56,314 bases of DNA, taken from Bacteroidales bacterium (GTDB lineage Bacteria > Bacteroidota > Bacteroidia > Bacteroidales > UBA3824). The notes under the pieces are model-generated. The model had not been told where the DNA came from. It saw nothing but the letters and a program-made list of their open reading frames with translations, and searched no databases. The stretch covers positions 1 through 56,314 of the forward strand of contig JAFXUC010000104.1 in assembly GCA_017535325.1 (NCBI GenBank), written 5' to 3'. Shown here one piece after another: positions 1 to 9,786 of the stretch (position 1 is the stretch's first letter; each line of letters opens with the position of its first letter). The position numbers and the translations under genes are program-made.

Positions 1-36
1 ACCCAAGGCATTTGCACCAAGAGAAGAAGTGAAATT

Positions 37-3000
37 TTAAGACAATTTTTTGTCTAATCTGCCAAAATACACCATCGGCAAAATTATTGCGTATTCTTGC
101 TCATCTTCCTCGCAGTACCAAGCGAGAACAAAACGGATTTTTGCGGATTGAGGTTGATAGCCAAGTTTTTGATATTCAACGATTTTTTCCTTGAAGGCTT
201 GGGAATATTTCAAGACGGCATTTTGATTGTGATACAGATAATCCGTGGACGAAACGCTGAGAAAGTCTCCGCTGCGGAGTTTCAAGATTTCGGATTTTAG
301 ATTTTTGAAAAAGTTTAATACAATGTCCTTATGCGTCAGTGCAACTATCAGTTGCTCAGGCTTTTGGTATTCATTGTTGTCAACAGAAAAAACAGAGGCA
401 TACCCCTTGAAATTGTCCAAAAGTATTCCACGGTAATCAATGTGCAGAAAACTTTTGGCGCGAGTAAAACCGACATAGAGGCGGCGTTTTTCCTCGTCGG
501 TGGCGGAATTGAGGTTGTTGAGGTACATATAAACGCTGTCAAATTCACGGCCTTTCGCCTTGTGAACCGTAGAAACCGTAACAAACGATTTCTCGGCACG
601 GTAAAAGTCCTCCAACGCCGATTCACGCAAAAACGCTTGAAAATCAGACAGATACCTTTCACTGTAATTTTCTTCAAACGTCTTTATAATTTCCAAAACA
701 AGGCTCAGACACGCACTGTTTGAATAATGTTCTGACAGTTGATTTTTGGCGTTTTCCCAAATTTCAATGCTGATTTTGGGCGTTTGGAGATATTTGTTGA
801 TTGTTTTCACAAAGAATCTCAATTCGGCAATGTTCGACAGGTCAAAACCGTCGTTGCTTTGGATAAGTTTACTTTTGATACCGTTTTTGAGAAGGATTCC
901 GAGGATTGAAAGTGCCTCGGCGTTCGTTGAAGTCAATACACAACAAGTGCCGCTTTGATGATTGGTTTTCAGAGAGTTGACTAACGCCGTTTCAAAACTT
1001 CCGCTGCAAGTGTGCTTTACCATAACAACTTTGCCTGTTTTTGCGGATTTGGAGACAACGGCGGCGGTTTTCATTCTGCGATTGATGGTCGTTGCAAAAC
1101 TATTTGCAAACGCAACTATCTGTTTGTCAGAGCGATAATTATCAACCAAATTATATTGTTTTGCGTCATATTGTGTAATCAATCTCCAAAAATATTCCGA
1201 CGACGAGCCGCGAAATTCATAAATGTTTTGGTCGTCGTCGCCAACGGCTATAACTCTCAGATTGTCATTGCTTTCCATCAAAGCCTCCACGAGAGCAAAC
1301 TCGTCGGCATCCATATCTTGCGCTTCGTCTATCACAAGCACTTTTTTGATGATTTTGCTTGCTTCAACCTCTTGATTTTTAATCATTTCTGTGGCTTTTT
1401 TCACCACGTCGCCCGCGTCTTCAATTTTGCCAATTTGTCCAATCAAATCAAAACAATATGAATGGAAAGTCTTGATTTCCACAAAGTTGGAAGCGTTACC
1501 AATCAAAACCGTCAGTCGCCTTTTGAACTCCAACGCAGCCGCCCTCGAAAACGTTAGCATCAGGAGTTGTTCGTGTTTGACATCCTCCAAAAGCAACAAT
1601 GAGGCAAGTTTATGAACCAAAACTTTCGTCTTTCCGCTGCCCGGTCCCGCCGCTGCAACAATATGTGGCGATGTGGAATCGTCAATTATTTGCTTTTGAG
1701 TAACTGACAGAGTATCAAAAAGTTCGTGATATTTCTTCGATGTTATGTTACGTTCAATCTCCTTTTGTTCGTCGGCAGAAAAATATTTTGAAATAAATTT
1801 TTTGTAATCAAGATTAAAATAATCGCTTACGAATTTCAAAGCATCGTTATAGTTTCTTACCATGATATTAGCAAATTTTCCAACAATATGGATTTGCTGA
1901 ATTTTTTGACGGTAAAATTCGTTCATTTGCTTGTAATCATCTTTTTTGTAACGTTCGCGAGTTTCTTTCAATCTGTTGATATTCAGACCCATATAAAGCA
2001 CGAGGAAACCACCTTCAAGTTTTAAAGAATTGATTTTAGCAAGAAAAAGCAGTGCGTCTTCTATGTCGTGAATGTCGGGCGTAAACTCCTTCATCAACGA
2101 ATTATTGTATCTATCCCAAAGTTCAATAATAGAAAAAAGTATAAGATTATCATCTTTTTTAACTGAATTGTTATATTTTTCTATTAGAAAATCAATTATG
2201 AATGAAGCAAGCGAAAACATCTTATTCTGTTTTTCTCTCAACAATGCCACAGGAATTTGAGGTTGAATTACAACGCTGTCGGGAGTGTCCTGAACGAGTT
2301 TGATGTACGATTTAATTTTCCAAAAAAATAAAATTGTCTTGATATTTTTCACACCGGCCTTTATCTGCAAATTTTCCGCCTCCTCGTTCAACTGTTTGAG
2401 ATTCAGCGAAATGTCGCTGTCAATAAGTTTGTCCAACAATAGGGAAACAATTTTATTAAACAGTTTCAGAATTTTTGGCGAATCCTTTGGCGAATCGATG
2501 TATGCCGAAATGTCGCGGTCGTCTTTAAGAATGTTTTCTTGACGCATTGTTTGCACGGCATCAATTACATTTTCTTTGGTAATACCCAAAATATCAGCGA
2601 GATAATCAATACGCGCTTCTGCATCGTCGTTGCCTGCTTGTGCAATGTATTTGCTTGAAATCAAAGATTTAATGATTCGTTTTGCGTTTGTTTTGCCATT
2701 GTCGCTCAGAAACATTGGTGACGAATCTATTTTGCGTTGCGCTTCTTCAAAATTTTTGACAAGTATGCTTGTAGCGTAAATTCTTGGCGAATTTTTTCCG
2801 CGCTGAATGTAACCAGCATTTTCGAGAGCCTGTAACGCAGTTTTTACACGAGTTTCCACGTCCATAAATTCATGTCCCCAGCCTGCCTCGCGTGCAATTT
2901 CCAATGCTGACGAGCAGAAACTTTTGCGCTTGCGAGTAAGGCTTTTAACCGCTTTCCAAATCTGGTCGATTTCGGCGTATGAAACTCGTGTTTGATTGTT

Positions 3001-4791
3001 GAGTACAAAATGTTTGTCAAGGTCGGTATCGTTGTATAGAACGTAACATTCGGCATCAAGATTTGGGTCTCTACCTGCACGCCCCGCCTCTTGAACGTAG
3101 TTTTCGAGTGAATCAGAAATGTCGTAATGTATTACTAATCTGACATTTGACTTGTCAACACCCATACCAAATGCTGATGTTGCCACCATCACTTGAACCT
3201 CGTCGCGGATAAAAGCGTCTTGGTTTTTCTGTTTTTCTTTCGATTCCATCTTGCCATTGTATGGAAGTGCAGAAATGCCATCTTTAGAAAGTTTTTCTGA
3301 TAGCATAAATGTTCGCTTAGTTCTTGAAACATAGACTATTGTAGGACAATTTTTAGTTTCAATCAAATCGCGGAGAGAAAGATATTTTTCGTCGTCGTTT
3401 TCCTTAAAAAGTACTTGATAACGTAGATTGGTACGCGATGCAGTTGTGGCGAAAATTTGGAGTTCGCAACCAATTTTTTCTTTGAAATAATCCTTTATGT
3501 CGCTGATAACCTTTTGCTTGGCAGTGGCAGTGAAACACGATACAGGAATTTCGCGGATTCCCTTTCTACGTGCTAACTCTCTGATATAGTCGCCGATATA
3601 AAGATAATCAACCCTGAAATCCTGTCCCCACGCGCTGAAACAATGCGCCTCGTCAATCACAAACCGCGCAATCTGACGAGACAACAGAAGTTTGTCTATC
3701 GTGTTGTTTCTAAGCGATTCTGGCGAAATATAAAGTATCGATGCAACCCCCGAATCCACACGTTCTATCGCCTCCTGACGCTCCAACGGACTTAGCAAAC
3801 CGTTGATTGTAACTGCATCAACAATTCCGCGGTTTTCGAGGTTGTCCACTTGGTCTTTCATCAGCGACTGCAACGGCGAAATCACCACTGTAAGAGCACG
3901 TTGCGTATTGCCAGCGATGAGCGCGGGGAGTTGAAAAGTGAGACTTTTGCCGCCGCCGGTTGGAAATATTGCAAGCAACGGACGATTTTGAATTGCAGCA
4001 TTGACGGCGTTTTCCTGCAATGGTTCGCCCTCATATTTGCGGAAACTGTCGAAACCAAAAAACTTTTTCAAATTTTTTTTAGCGTCAAGAAGTGTGTTGC
4101 AATATTCGCAGCCATGACACGGATTGTTTCTTAGAAGTTTCATAACTGTCTCTACCAAAGGGAATTGGTGATGAACCCAATGAGGAATTATTGAAGTCTT
4201 GTCTTCAGTTGTAATGATGGCGAGAGCGTATGCAAGCGGCACTGAATTGTTGGCAGAGATATAGTCAATTGGTGCATTTTCGCAAATTTTACCATAAAAA
4301 TATTCCTTTATCATTAAGACCGTATCACCCTTTGGCTTTACATCCACATACTCGAAGAAACCGTTAAATTCAGGTTTGTCAAACAACAGATTTACAAGTA
4401 TTTGCCTATAATTTTCGTCAAGCGTTGCAAAAGTGTTAATCTCGTCATAAAACAATTCCTTAGCCTTGATGGAGTCGTTGAGGGGATTAGAGAGTTCGTC
4501 GGTGATTATCTTGTCGTCCTTCAAAAGTTTGTGGTAAGGTTTTTCAGGAAAAATCAGCGGCGAAAGATACAATGTGTCAATAAGTTGCGTTCCATCGGGA
4601 CGGTTGAAATAATTGGAATCGTGATGACAAATATTGTGTCCGCAAATAAAATCGCTGTTGCTTATAAACCGTTCAAAATCAATCTTTTGCGTAGTGTGTA
4701 AAGTTTCCCCGTTAGCATCGACTGCCCCAAAATCCAAAACTTTCTTAGTCTCAGGATTCACTTCAAGGTCTATGAAAACGAGGGTGCGCAT
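37..4791 (-). CDS. Exonuclease-like / RecQ helicase / UvrD helicase fusion protein
   Basis: 1584 aa with three enzymatic modules. Residues 1-120 resemble a DEDD 3'-5' exonuclease: FIDLEV gives D8 and E10, with D58 and D106 as likely remaining acidic residues; the His of a DEDDh site is not obvious. A Cys cluster (C225, C228, C231) precedes a RecQ core with Walker A FPTGGGKS (276-283), DEAH (380-383), the aromatic loop SAWGQDFR and QEAGRAGRD (567-575). A divergent 450-aa linker leads to a second, UvrD/Rep-like helicase: GPGSGKT (1049-1055), DEAQD (1155-1159), GDDDQNIYEFRG (1184-1195), STVHKAKGREF and RRLYVGFTRAK (1436-1446). Both ATPase sites look intact. It begins 6 bases after recQ, so the two are almost certainly cotranscribed. 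Role in DNA repair or defence is inferred; the exonuclease assignment is the least certain part. Confidence 0.85.
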   Translation of the reverse strand: MRTLVFIDLEVNPETKKVLDFGAVDANGETLHTTQKIDFERFISNSDFICGHNICHHDSNYFNRPDGTQLIDTLYLSPLIFPEKPYHKLLKDDKIITDELSNPLNDSIKAKELFYDEINTFATLDENYRQILVNLLFDKPEFNGFFEYVDVKPKGDTVLMIKEYFYGKICENAPIDYISANNSVPLAYALAIITTEDKTSIIPHWVHHQFPLVETVMKLLRNNPCHGCEYCNTLLDAKKNLKKFFGFDSFRKYEGEPLQENAVNAAIQNRPLLAIFPTGGGKSLTFQLPALIAGNTQRALTVVISPLQSLMKDQVDNLENRGIVDAVTINGLLSPLERQEAIERVDSGVASILYISPESLRNNTIDKLLLSRQIARFVIDEAHCFSAWGQDFRVDYLYIGDYIRELARRKGIREIPVSCFTATAKQKVISDIKDYFKEKIGCELQIFATTASRTNLRYQVLFKENDDEKYLSLRDLIETKNCPTIVYVSRTKRTFMLSEKLSKDGISALPYNGKMESKEKQKNQDAFIRDEVQVMVATSAFGMGVDKSNVRLVIHYDISDSLENYVQEAGRAGRDPNLDAECYVLYNDTDLDKHFVLNNQTRVSYAEIDQIWKAVKSLTRKRKSFCSSALEIAREAGWGHEFMDVETRVKTALQALENAGYIQRGKNSPRIYATSILVKNFEEAQRKIDSSPMFLSDNGKTNAKRIIKSLISSKYIAQAGNDDAEARIDYLADILGITKENVIDAVQTMRQENILKDDRDISAYIDSPKDSPKILKLFNKIVSLLLDKLIDSDISLNLKQLNEEAENLQIKAGVKNIKTILFFWKIKSYIKLVQDTPDSVVIQPQIPVALLREKQNKMFSLASFIIDFLIEKYNNSVKKDDNLILFSIIELWDRYNNSLMKEFTPDIHDIEDALLFLAKINSLKLEGGFLVLYMGLNINRLKETRERYKKDDYKQMNEFYRQKIQQIHIVGKFANIMVRNYNDALKFVSDYFNLDYKKFISKYFSADEQKEIERNITSKKYHELFDTLSVTQKQIIDDSTSPHIVAAAGPGSGKTKVLVHKLASLLLLEDVKHEQLLMLTFSRAAALEFKRRLTVLIGNASNFVEIKTFHSYCFDLIGQIGKIEDAGDVVKKATEMIKNQEVEASKIIKKVLVIDEAQDMDADEFALVEALMESNDNLRVIAVGDDDQNIYEFRGSSSEYFWRLITQYDAKQYNLVDNYRSDKQIVAFANSFATTINRRMKTAAVVSKSAKTGKVVMVKHTCSGSFETALVNSLKTNHQSGTCCVLTSTNAEALSILGILLKNGIKSKLIQSNDGFDLSNIAELRFFVKTINKYLQTPKISIEIWENAKNQLSEHYSNSACLSLVLEIIKTFEENYSERYLSDFQAFLRESALEDFYRAEKSFVTVSTVHKAKGREFDSVYMYLNNLNSATDEEKRRLYVGFTRAKSFLHIDYRGILLDNFKGYASVFSVDNNEYQKPEQLIVALTHKDIVLNFFKNLKSEILKLRSGDFLSVSSTDYLYHNQNAVLKYSQAFKEKIVEYQKLGYQPQSAKIRFVLAWYCEEDEQEYAIILPMVYFGRLDKKLS

Positions 4792-4797
4792 AGGGTG

Positions 4798-6849
4798 TTA
4801 TTCGTTAAAAATGTTAAGTTTTTTTAGACGTGAAGTAATTGCGCCCCTGCCGCGTTCAAAAAAATCAGCAAGTTCTGCAACTGTGAATCCACGTTCAAAA
4901 AGTTTCAAAAGTTTTTTGTCGTCGTCTTCTGTCCACGGTTGATATGCTTGAGAATGAAGTTGTTTCTGACGTTCCATATACGACATTTCATCCTTTTTGA
5001 CAAACTCGTCGAATGGATTTTCCGTTGGCTCGTCTTTAAATTCAACGTGCAAATAATCGGCAATTGCTTTTACAAAACGCAGTCCGAATTGTTCTTTTTT
5101 TCGCTGTCCGATTCCGTATGTATTGCCAAATTGTTCTATCGTAACAGGCTTATTTTTAGCAAGTTCATATAGAGTTTTGTCGGGCAGGACAACGTATGCA
5201 GGCCAATTGTTTTCTGTTGCAATATTTTTACGCAAATTGCGAAGTATTTCAAACAAGTTTTTATCAATGTCGCTGTATGTGTCGGCGGGTGCAATCTTTT
5301 GATTTTCAACCGCTTTGTATTCTTTTTTGACAGGTACGGCAAGTTGCGCTGTATTTTTGCCAAAAAGAATGTCGTAACCCGATGTGTTGATTTTCAAATG
5401 GTTATAGTCGTCGTATGCAATCTGAATGTAGCCAAGTTGGAGCATTTGCAATAGATAATCATACCATTGTTTTGCGGGCATATCGGCTCCTACGCCAAAT
5501 GTTTTCAGTTGTTCATAGCCATTTTTGAGGACATCAGGCGAATGAGTGCCTTTCAAAATGTCAATTGTCAGTGTAAAACCGATTTTTTCATCCGTTCTTT
5601 TTATTGCTGACAATGCTTTCTGAACGATAATTGTGCCGTCAAAAAGCGTTGGAGGGTTGTTGCAGACATCGCAGTTGCCACAATTGCAAGCATTATTTTC
5701 ACCAAAATAATTCAGCAAAATTCTTCGCCTACAAACTTGCGCCTCCGCATATTCCTGCATTCGATTTAGTTTTTCACGGTTGATTTCTTTCTGCCCGCTT
5801 TCATCAATAAATCTCCGTAAAGTAATGATGTCCTGAATGTTATAAAACAAAACTGTTTCTGCCGGAAGTCCGTCCCTGCCACCTCGTCCAATTTCTTGAT
5901 AAAAATTTTCGATACTTTTAGGCAAGTTGAAATGTATTATAAACCTTACATTACTTTTGTCGATTCCCATTCCAAACGCAATCGTGGCGCAAATCACATT
6001 TATACGGTCGTTTGAAAAATCGTCTTGAACTTTATTGCGAGTTTCAGTTGACATTCCGGCGTGATACGCAACGGCGTTAATTCCTTGTGCTTTAAGTAGT
6101 TCCGCAACTTTTTCTGTATTTTTCCGCGATAAGCAATATATTATGCCTGAATCGTTATTGTGCCGTCTGATTATCGAAACGATCTCGGCGATTTTTTCTT
6201 TTTCACTATAACCAGACTTGACATCAAGACTTAAATTTGGACGGTCAGAAGAACTTTTAAAAAGTTTATAATCAGTAAGTTTCAGTTGTTTAACAATGTC
6301 CTCTTGCGTCAGGCTGTCGGCGGTTGCGGTAAATGCAGCAATTGTTACATCCGCAAATAAATCGTGTAAATTTGACAACTGTGTATATTCTGGTCTGAAA
6401 TCGTGTCCCCATTGTGAAATACAATGCGCCTCGTCGATTGCAAAAAGTGATATTTTTATATTAGTTCGCATCCATTGCAATTCCTTTTGCAATCGTTCGG
6501 GAGAAATATAAAGTATCTTTATGTTGCCGTTTTGACAGTCATTTTTTATCCTATCATTCTCTATTTCAGAATTATTGCTATTGAGGGCTTCGGCTGTTAC
6601 GCCGTTGGATTTCAATGTGTCCACTTGATCTTTCATCAACGAAATAAGCGGAGAAACCACCACCGTCAATCCGTCCAAAATAATTGCCGGAATTTGATAG
6701 CAAATGGATTTACCACCGCCGGTAGGCATCAGTACAAGAGAATCCTTACGCGAAAGTATTTGATTGATAACACTTTCCTGCATAGGACGGAAACTATTGT
6801 AGCCGTATATTTTGCTGAGTATTTCAAGCGGTTTTTGCATAATCATCAT
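4798..6849 (-). CDS. recQ: ATP-dependent DNA helicase RecQ
   Basis: 683 aa, a complete RecQ of 3'-5' polarity. Walker A MPTGGGKS lies at 41-48, DEAH at 139-142 with the RecQ aromatic loop SQWGHDFRPEY, and GRGGRD at 321-326. The Zn ligands are C373, C390, C393 and C396, followed by the RQC winged helix, an HRDC domain around 525-605 and a short C-terminal helix-turn-helix tail (about 640-683, beginning PWTEDDD) of the kind found in Bacteroidetes RecQ. It has M at positions 1, 2 and 4; the start could be any of them. A TATCTTTG -7 box lies at 6867-6874 on the minus strand. It is the first gene of an operon with the exonuclease-RecQ-UvrD fusion. Its presence next to a second RecQ core is unusual. 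Confidence 0.96.
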   Translation of the reverse strand: MMIMQKPLEILSKIYGYNSFRPMQESVINQILSRKDSLVLMPTGGGKSICYQIPAIILDGLTVVVSPLISLMKDQVDTLKSNGVTAEALNSNNSEIENDRIKNDCQNGNIKILYISPERLQKELQWMRTNIKISLFAIDEAHCISQWGHDFRPEYTQLSNLHDLFADVTIAAFTATADSLTQEDIVKQLKLTDYKLFKSSSDRPNLSLDVKSGYSEKEKIAEIVSIIRRHNNDSGIIYCLSRKNTEKVAELLKAQGINAVAYHAGMSTETRNKVQDDFSNDRINVICATIAFGMGIDKSNVRFIIHFNLPKSIENFYQEIGRGGRDGLPAETVLFYNIQDIITLRRFIDESGQKEINREKLNRMQEYAEAQVCRRRILLNYFGENNACNCGNCDVCNNPPTLFDGTIIVQKALSAIKRTDEKIGFTLTIDILKGTHSPDVLKNGYEQLKTFGVGADMPAKQWYDYLLQMLQLGYIQIAYDDYNHLKINTSGYDILFGKNTAQLAVPVKKEYKAVENQKIAPADTYSDIDKNLFEILRNLRKNIATENNWPAYVVLPDKTLYELAKNKPVTIEQFGNTYGIGQRKKEQFGLRFVKAIADYLHVEFKDEPTENPFDEFVKKDEMSYMERQKQLHSQAYQPWTEDDDKKLLKLFERGFTVAELADFFERGRGAITSRLKKLNIFNE

Positions 6850-6959
6850 TTATATTATTTGAAATACAAAGATAAAAAATTATTTGTTAAAAATGTTTTT
6901 ATGCTGCAAAAATGTTTTTATTACGAAATCATTTTTTGCTTTGGTAAAAAAATAAAAAA

Positions 6960-6993
6960 AGCACGACAAAAAATCGTGTTTTTTTGTCGTGCT
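6960..6993 (-). terminator. Intrinsic terminator after the galactose regulator gene
   Basis: A 14-bp perfect stem (6960-6973 with 6980-6993, arms AGCACGACAAAAAA and its complement) closes a 6-base loop. On the minus strand it is followed by a T-rich run, and it lies 7 bases past the stop of the NUDIX regulator gene, so it ends the leftward galM-transporter-regulator transcript. Confidence 0.85.
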
Positions 6994-7000
6994 GTAAATG

Positions 7001-7675
7001 TTAAAGTTTAAAAATTTTATCGTTTTTATAACCGTCAAAATCGAAGCGGAACAAGGTTGCACCGCGTTTGGATGTTGTCTTGTCGATTTCGCCGGTGGTT
7101 ACGATGTGGTTCTCTTCCGTTAATTTCTTCCTGAAATTACGCTTGTCCAAAGCCTCGCCGTAAATCGTTTCGTACAAAACTTGAAGTTGCGTCAGGGTGA
7201 ATTTTTCGGGAATCAGATAAAACGCTATCGGATTCCATGAAAGTTTCTCCTGCAAAATTTTATGGGCTTTTTCTATCATGACGTTGTGGTCGCCGTAAAG
7301 TGCCGGCACTTTGGAAATCTCCACCCACTCGGCGTTGAACTTCTCTTTCAACTCCCCGTCATAATCGGCAGCCTTTATCAGAACATAATAACAGATTGAA
7401 ACCACCCTTTCGCCCGGATCGCGGTCTACCGCTCCAAACGCCCCGACCTGCTCAATGTAAAAATCTTTCAAGCCGGTGAGTTCTTCCACGACACGCACTG
7501 CGGCGTTGTCAACGCTTTCGTCGTCGTCCACAAAACCGCCCATCAGCGAAAGTTCACCTAAACCGGGCTGCATTGTCCTCGGACGTATCAAGACGTGCAA
7601 CTTGTTGTCAAAATACCCGAAAATAATGCAGTCAGTCGAGATGTAAAACTTGGGGTGCTCTTGATAATAACTCAT
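7001..7675 (-). CDS. NUDIX-type transcriptional regulator (NrtR/AraR-like), probable galactose regulator
   Basis: 224 aa: an N-terminal NUDIX fold and a C-terminal winged helix (about 140-224). The Nudix box spans G47 to L69 but reads R-V-V-E-E-L-T-G-L where the enzyme consensus is R-E-U-x-E-E-x-G-U, so two of the metal-binding glutamates are V62 and L66. That loss plus the winged helix fits the NrtR/AraR class, where the NUDIX domain senses a ligand rather than hydrolysing one. The ATG at 7675 is preferred over an in-frame TTG 12 bases upstream because it gives the usual N-terminus. The gene follows a sugar symporter and a mutarotase in one operon and faces galK, so galactose or a derivative is the inferred effector. 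It could still be an enzyme with altered metal binding. Confidence 0.8.
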   Translation of the reverse strand: MSYYQEHPKFYISTDCIIFGYFDNKLHVLIRPRTMQPGLGELSLMGGFVDDDESVDNAAVRVVEELTGLKDFYIEQVGAFGAVDRDPGERVVSICYYVLIKAADYDGELKEKFNAEWVEISKVPALYGDHNVMIEKAHKILQEKLSWNPIAFYLIPEKFTLTQLQVLYETIYGEALDKRNFRKKLTEENHIVTTGEIDKTTSKRGATLFRFDFDGYKNDKIFKL

Positions 7676-7757
7676 TTCAATTAACAATTAACAATTAACA
7701 ATTGACAATGGCAGCGCAACTAATTGTTAACTGTCAATTGTCAACTGTCAATTAATA
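7676..7757. repeat. Heptamer-repeat inverted element, copy 1
   Basis: The whole gap between the transporter stop and the NUDIX ATG is built of 7-base units. Plus strand, left arm: AATTAAC three times, then AATTGAC; right arm: units of the form AACTGTC and AATTGTC, complementary to the left arm, with a short unique spacer (about GGCAGCGCAACT) between. A second copy lies near 51.7 kb. The arms could fold into a long imperfect hairpin. Confidence 0.85.
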
Positions 7758-7760
7758 ATC

Positions 7761-9767
7761 CTACCACAAAGCGAGATACAGGAATGTCAGCAATGCGATT
7801 ACGACAGCCGCGCCGATGTTGAAAGTCTTGTCGGTCTTGAAGATGTCGAGGTCGATTGCAACGAGTTTCTTGTCCTGAACTTTGTCCAAAGCGTTGGAAC
7901 GCAAATAATATCCGATTGTACCCATCAATGCAGCAAAGAATGCCATTGCGCCTTCCATACCGTAGATGTGGAGCGTGTCAGAGCAGAAACTTGCAACAAA
8001 CAACGCAAACGATACGCCGGCAACAGCGAACATAATTTTGCTCCAGAAAAGTTGAGTTTTAACATCGTCAGCCGACAATTCGGTAGCAGCCTCGGTGTCT
8101 TTGTTTCTGAGCGAAAGCCATACGAAAAGGATAACAAGCGTGATAAATACAACGCCTGAACGTACCAAGAACGGCATTTCGGGAAACGCAAACTTGTAGA
8201 TGATAGAGAACGCGAAAGTACCGATTGCGGCAACGATAGCAGCCGTTCCGCTTGCACGTTTCCACAAAAGACCCAAGCCGAAGATTACAACCACGCCCGG
8301 ATATACAAATGCTGAGTATTCCTGAATAAACTGGAAGGCTTGGTCAATACCGCCCATCAAGGGATAAACGGCGATTAAAGCGATAATCAAAGCGGTAACT
8401 GAGGTCATACGGCCGACGTTAACGAGTTTTGTCTCGCTTGCGTTTTTGTTGATGAACTGTTTGTAAATATCCATCGTGAAGAGCGTTGAAGTCGAGTTGA
8501 ACATCGAGGCAAGCGACGAAATAACTGCCGCTGCCAAAGCCGCAAACGACAAACCTTTGATTACCACCGGAGTAAAGTTTCTAATCAAATAAGGATAAGC
8601 GTCGTCAGAACGTCCGATTGTACCGTGAAGGTGTCCTGCGAGTTTGTCGATGATGGGTGTACCGTCAACGTTTCCGTTCATGATGAAGTAAGCGCAAACG
8701 CCCGGAATACAAACGATAAAGGGAATCAAAATCTTCAAAACGGCTGCGAAAACCATACCTTTCTTTGCCTCTGACAAAGATTTAGCAGCGAGACCTTTCT
8801 GAATGATGTACTGGTTGAAACCCCAGTAACCGAGGTTTGTAAGCCACAATGCGCCGAACACCAAAACCAAACCGGGGTTGGTAAAGAACGGGTCTTCTTT
8901 CTGAGTGATGTTGCCTGCCGCGTCTGTAACGCCGTTGATTACGGGATAGAGTTCCTCGTTTCGGGTAACGATGAGGTTGAAGTGTTTGTCGCCGGGCTGA
9001 CTCTTGCACCAGTCGAAAATGTTTCCGAGAGCGTCCATTGCGCCTGTTCCCCAAACTTCCTGACCGATAACGTCAAGAGCGAAATAAGCAGTAATCAAAC
9101 CGCCGCCTACGAGGAACGTAACCTGCATAACGTCAGTCCAAGCCACAGAAGCCAAACCGCCGTAAATAGAATAAATACCTGCGATGAGGAAGAGAGCAAG
9201 AATGATGACAAGTCTTACCTGGTCAACGTCCATACCCATAACGTGTACGATGTGGTCGGTCGGCAAACCGAGAATCTGCTGAATAGCCAATGCACCGAGC
9301 CATGCAACCGAAGTCAAGTTTACAAATACGTAAAGGAAAAGCCAGAGAATTGAGAAAGCAAGACCTACGCCTGAGTTGTAACGCTCGCGCAAGAATTGGG
9401 GAATCGTGAAGATTTTTTTCTCAATCATAAGCGGCAAAAGGAATTTTCCGACAACCAAAAGTGTTGCTGCCGCCATAAGTTCGTAAGCCGCCTGAGCGAT
9501 ACCCGAAGCGAAAGCCGAACCTGACATTCCGATAAACTGCTCAGCGGAGATGTTAGCGGCGATAAGCGATGCGCCGACAGCCCACCAAGTCAGGGTGTTA
9601 CCTGCAAGGAAGTAGTCTTTTGAAGTTTTTTCTTCGCCTTTTTTGCCCCTCGACAAGAAAATACCCATGCCGACGAGGATAATGATGTAAAGGATAAAAA
9701 CGCCGTAGTCCCAGCCCGTAAAACCGTTGTTGCTGAGCGCGTCCCAAATACTAGATTGATTTTCCAT
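7761..9767 (-). CDS. Sodium/galactose symporter, SSS family (vSGLT-like)
   Basis: 668 aa with about 14 hydrophobic segments. It takes up a sugar with Na+ across the inner membrane. The segment with AANISAEQFIGMSGS (about 66-82) and the later YVFVNLTSVAWLGALA closely match the Vibrio galactose transporter vSGLT as I recall that sequence, and the family hallmark of an unwound first core helix is in the same place. It lies 19 bases downstream of the mutarotase gene and upstream of the NUDIX regulator, opposite galK, which supports galactose as the substrate. Arabinose or glucose transport is the alternative, since AraR-type regulators often neighbour arabinose SSS transporters. Confidence 0.9.
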   Translation of the reverse strand: MENQSSIWDALSNNGFTGWDYGVFILYIIILVGMGIFLSRGKKGEEKTSKDYFLAGNTLTWWAVGASLIAANISAEQFIGMSGSAFASGIAQAAYELMAAATLLVVGKFLLPLMIEKKIFTIPQFLRERYNSGVGLAFSILWLFLYVFVNLTSVAWLGALAIQQILGLPTDHIVHVMGMDVDQVRLVIILALFLIAGIYSIYGGLASVAWTDVMQVTFLVGGGLITAYFALDVIGQEVWGTGAMDALGNIFDWCKSQPGDKHFNLIVTRNEELYPVINGVTDAAGNITQKEDPFFTNPGLVLVFGALWLTNLGYWGFNQYIIQKGLAAKSLSEAKKGMVFAAVLKILIPFIVCIPGVCAYFIMNGNVDGTPIIDKLAGHLHGTIGRSDDAYPYLIRNFTPVVIKGLSFAALAAAVISSLASMFNSTSTLFTMDIYKQFINKNASETKLVNVGRMTSVTALIIALIAVYPLMGGIDQAFQFIQEYSAFVYPGVVVIFGLGLLWKRASGTAAIVAAIGTFAFSIIYKFAFPEMPFLVRSGVVFITLVILFVWLSLRNKDTEAATELSADDVKTQLFWSKIMFAVAGVSFALFVASFCSDTLHIYGMEGAMAFFAALMGTIGYYLRSNALDKVQDKKLVAIDLDIFKTDKTFNIGAAVVIALLTFLYLALW

Positions 9768-9786
9768 TTCTTAATTTATAAAAGTG

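Noticed and set aside
1..36. Possible further gene at the left edge
   Set aside because: Only 36 bases lie beyond the stop of the helicase fusion; no frame can be assessed.
7676..7687. TTG start for the NUDIX regulator
   Set aside because: It would lie inside the heptamer repeat and adds four residues not expected in the family; the ATG at 7675 is better.
7676..7757. Heptamer array considered as a CRISPR array
   Set aside because: Units are 7 bases, adjoining, without spacers, and no cas gene is near.
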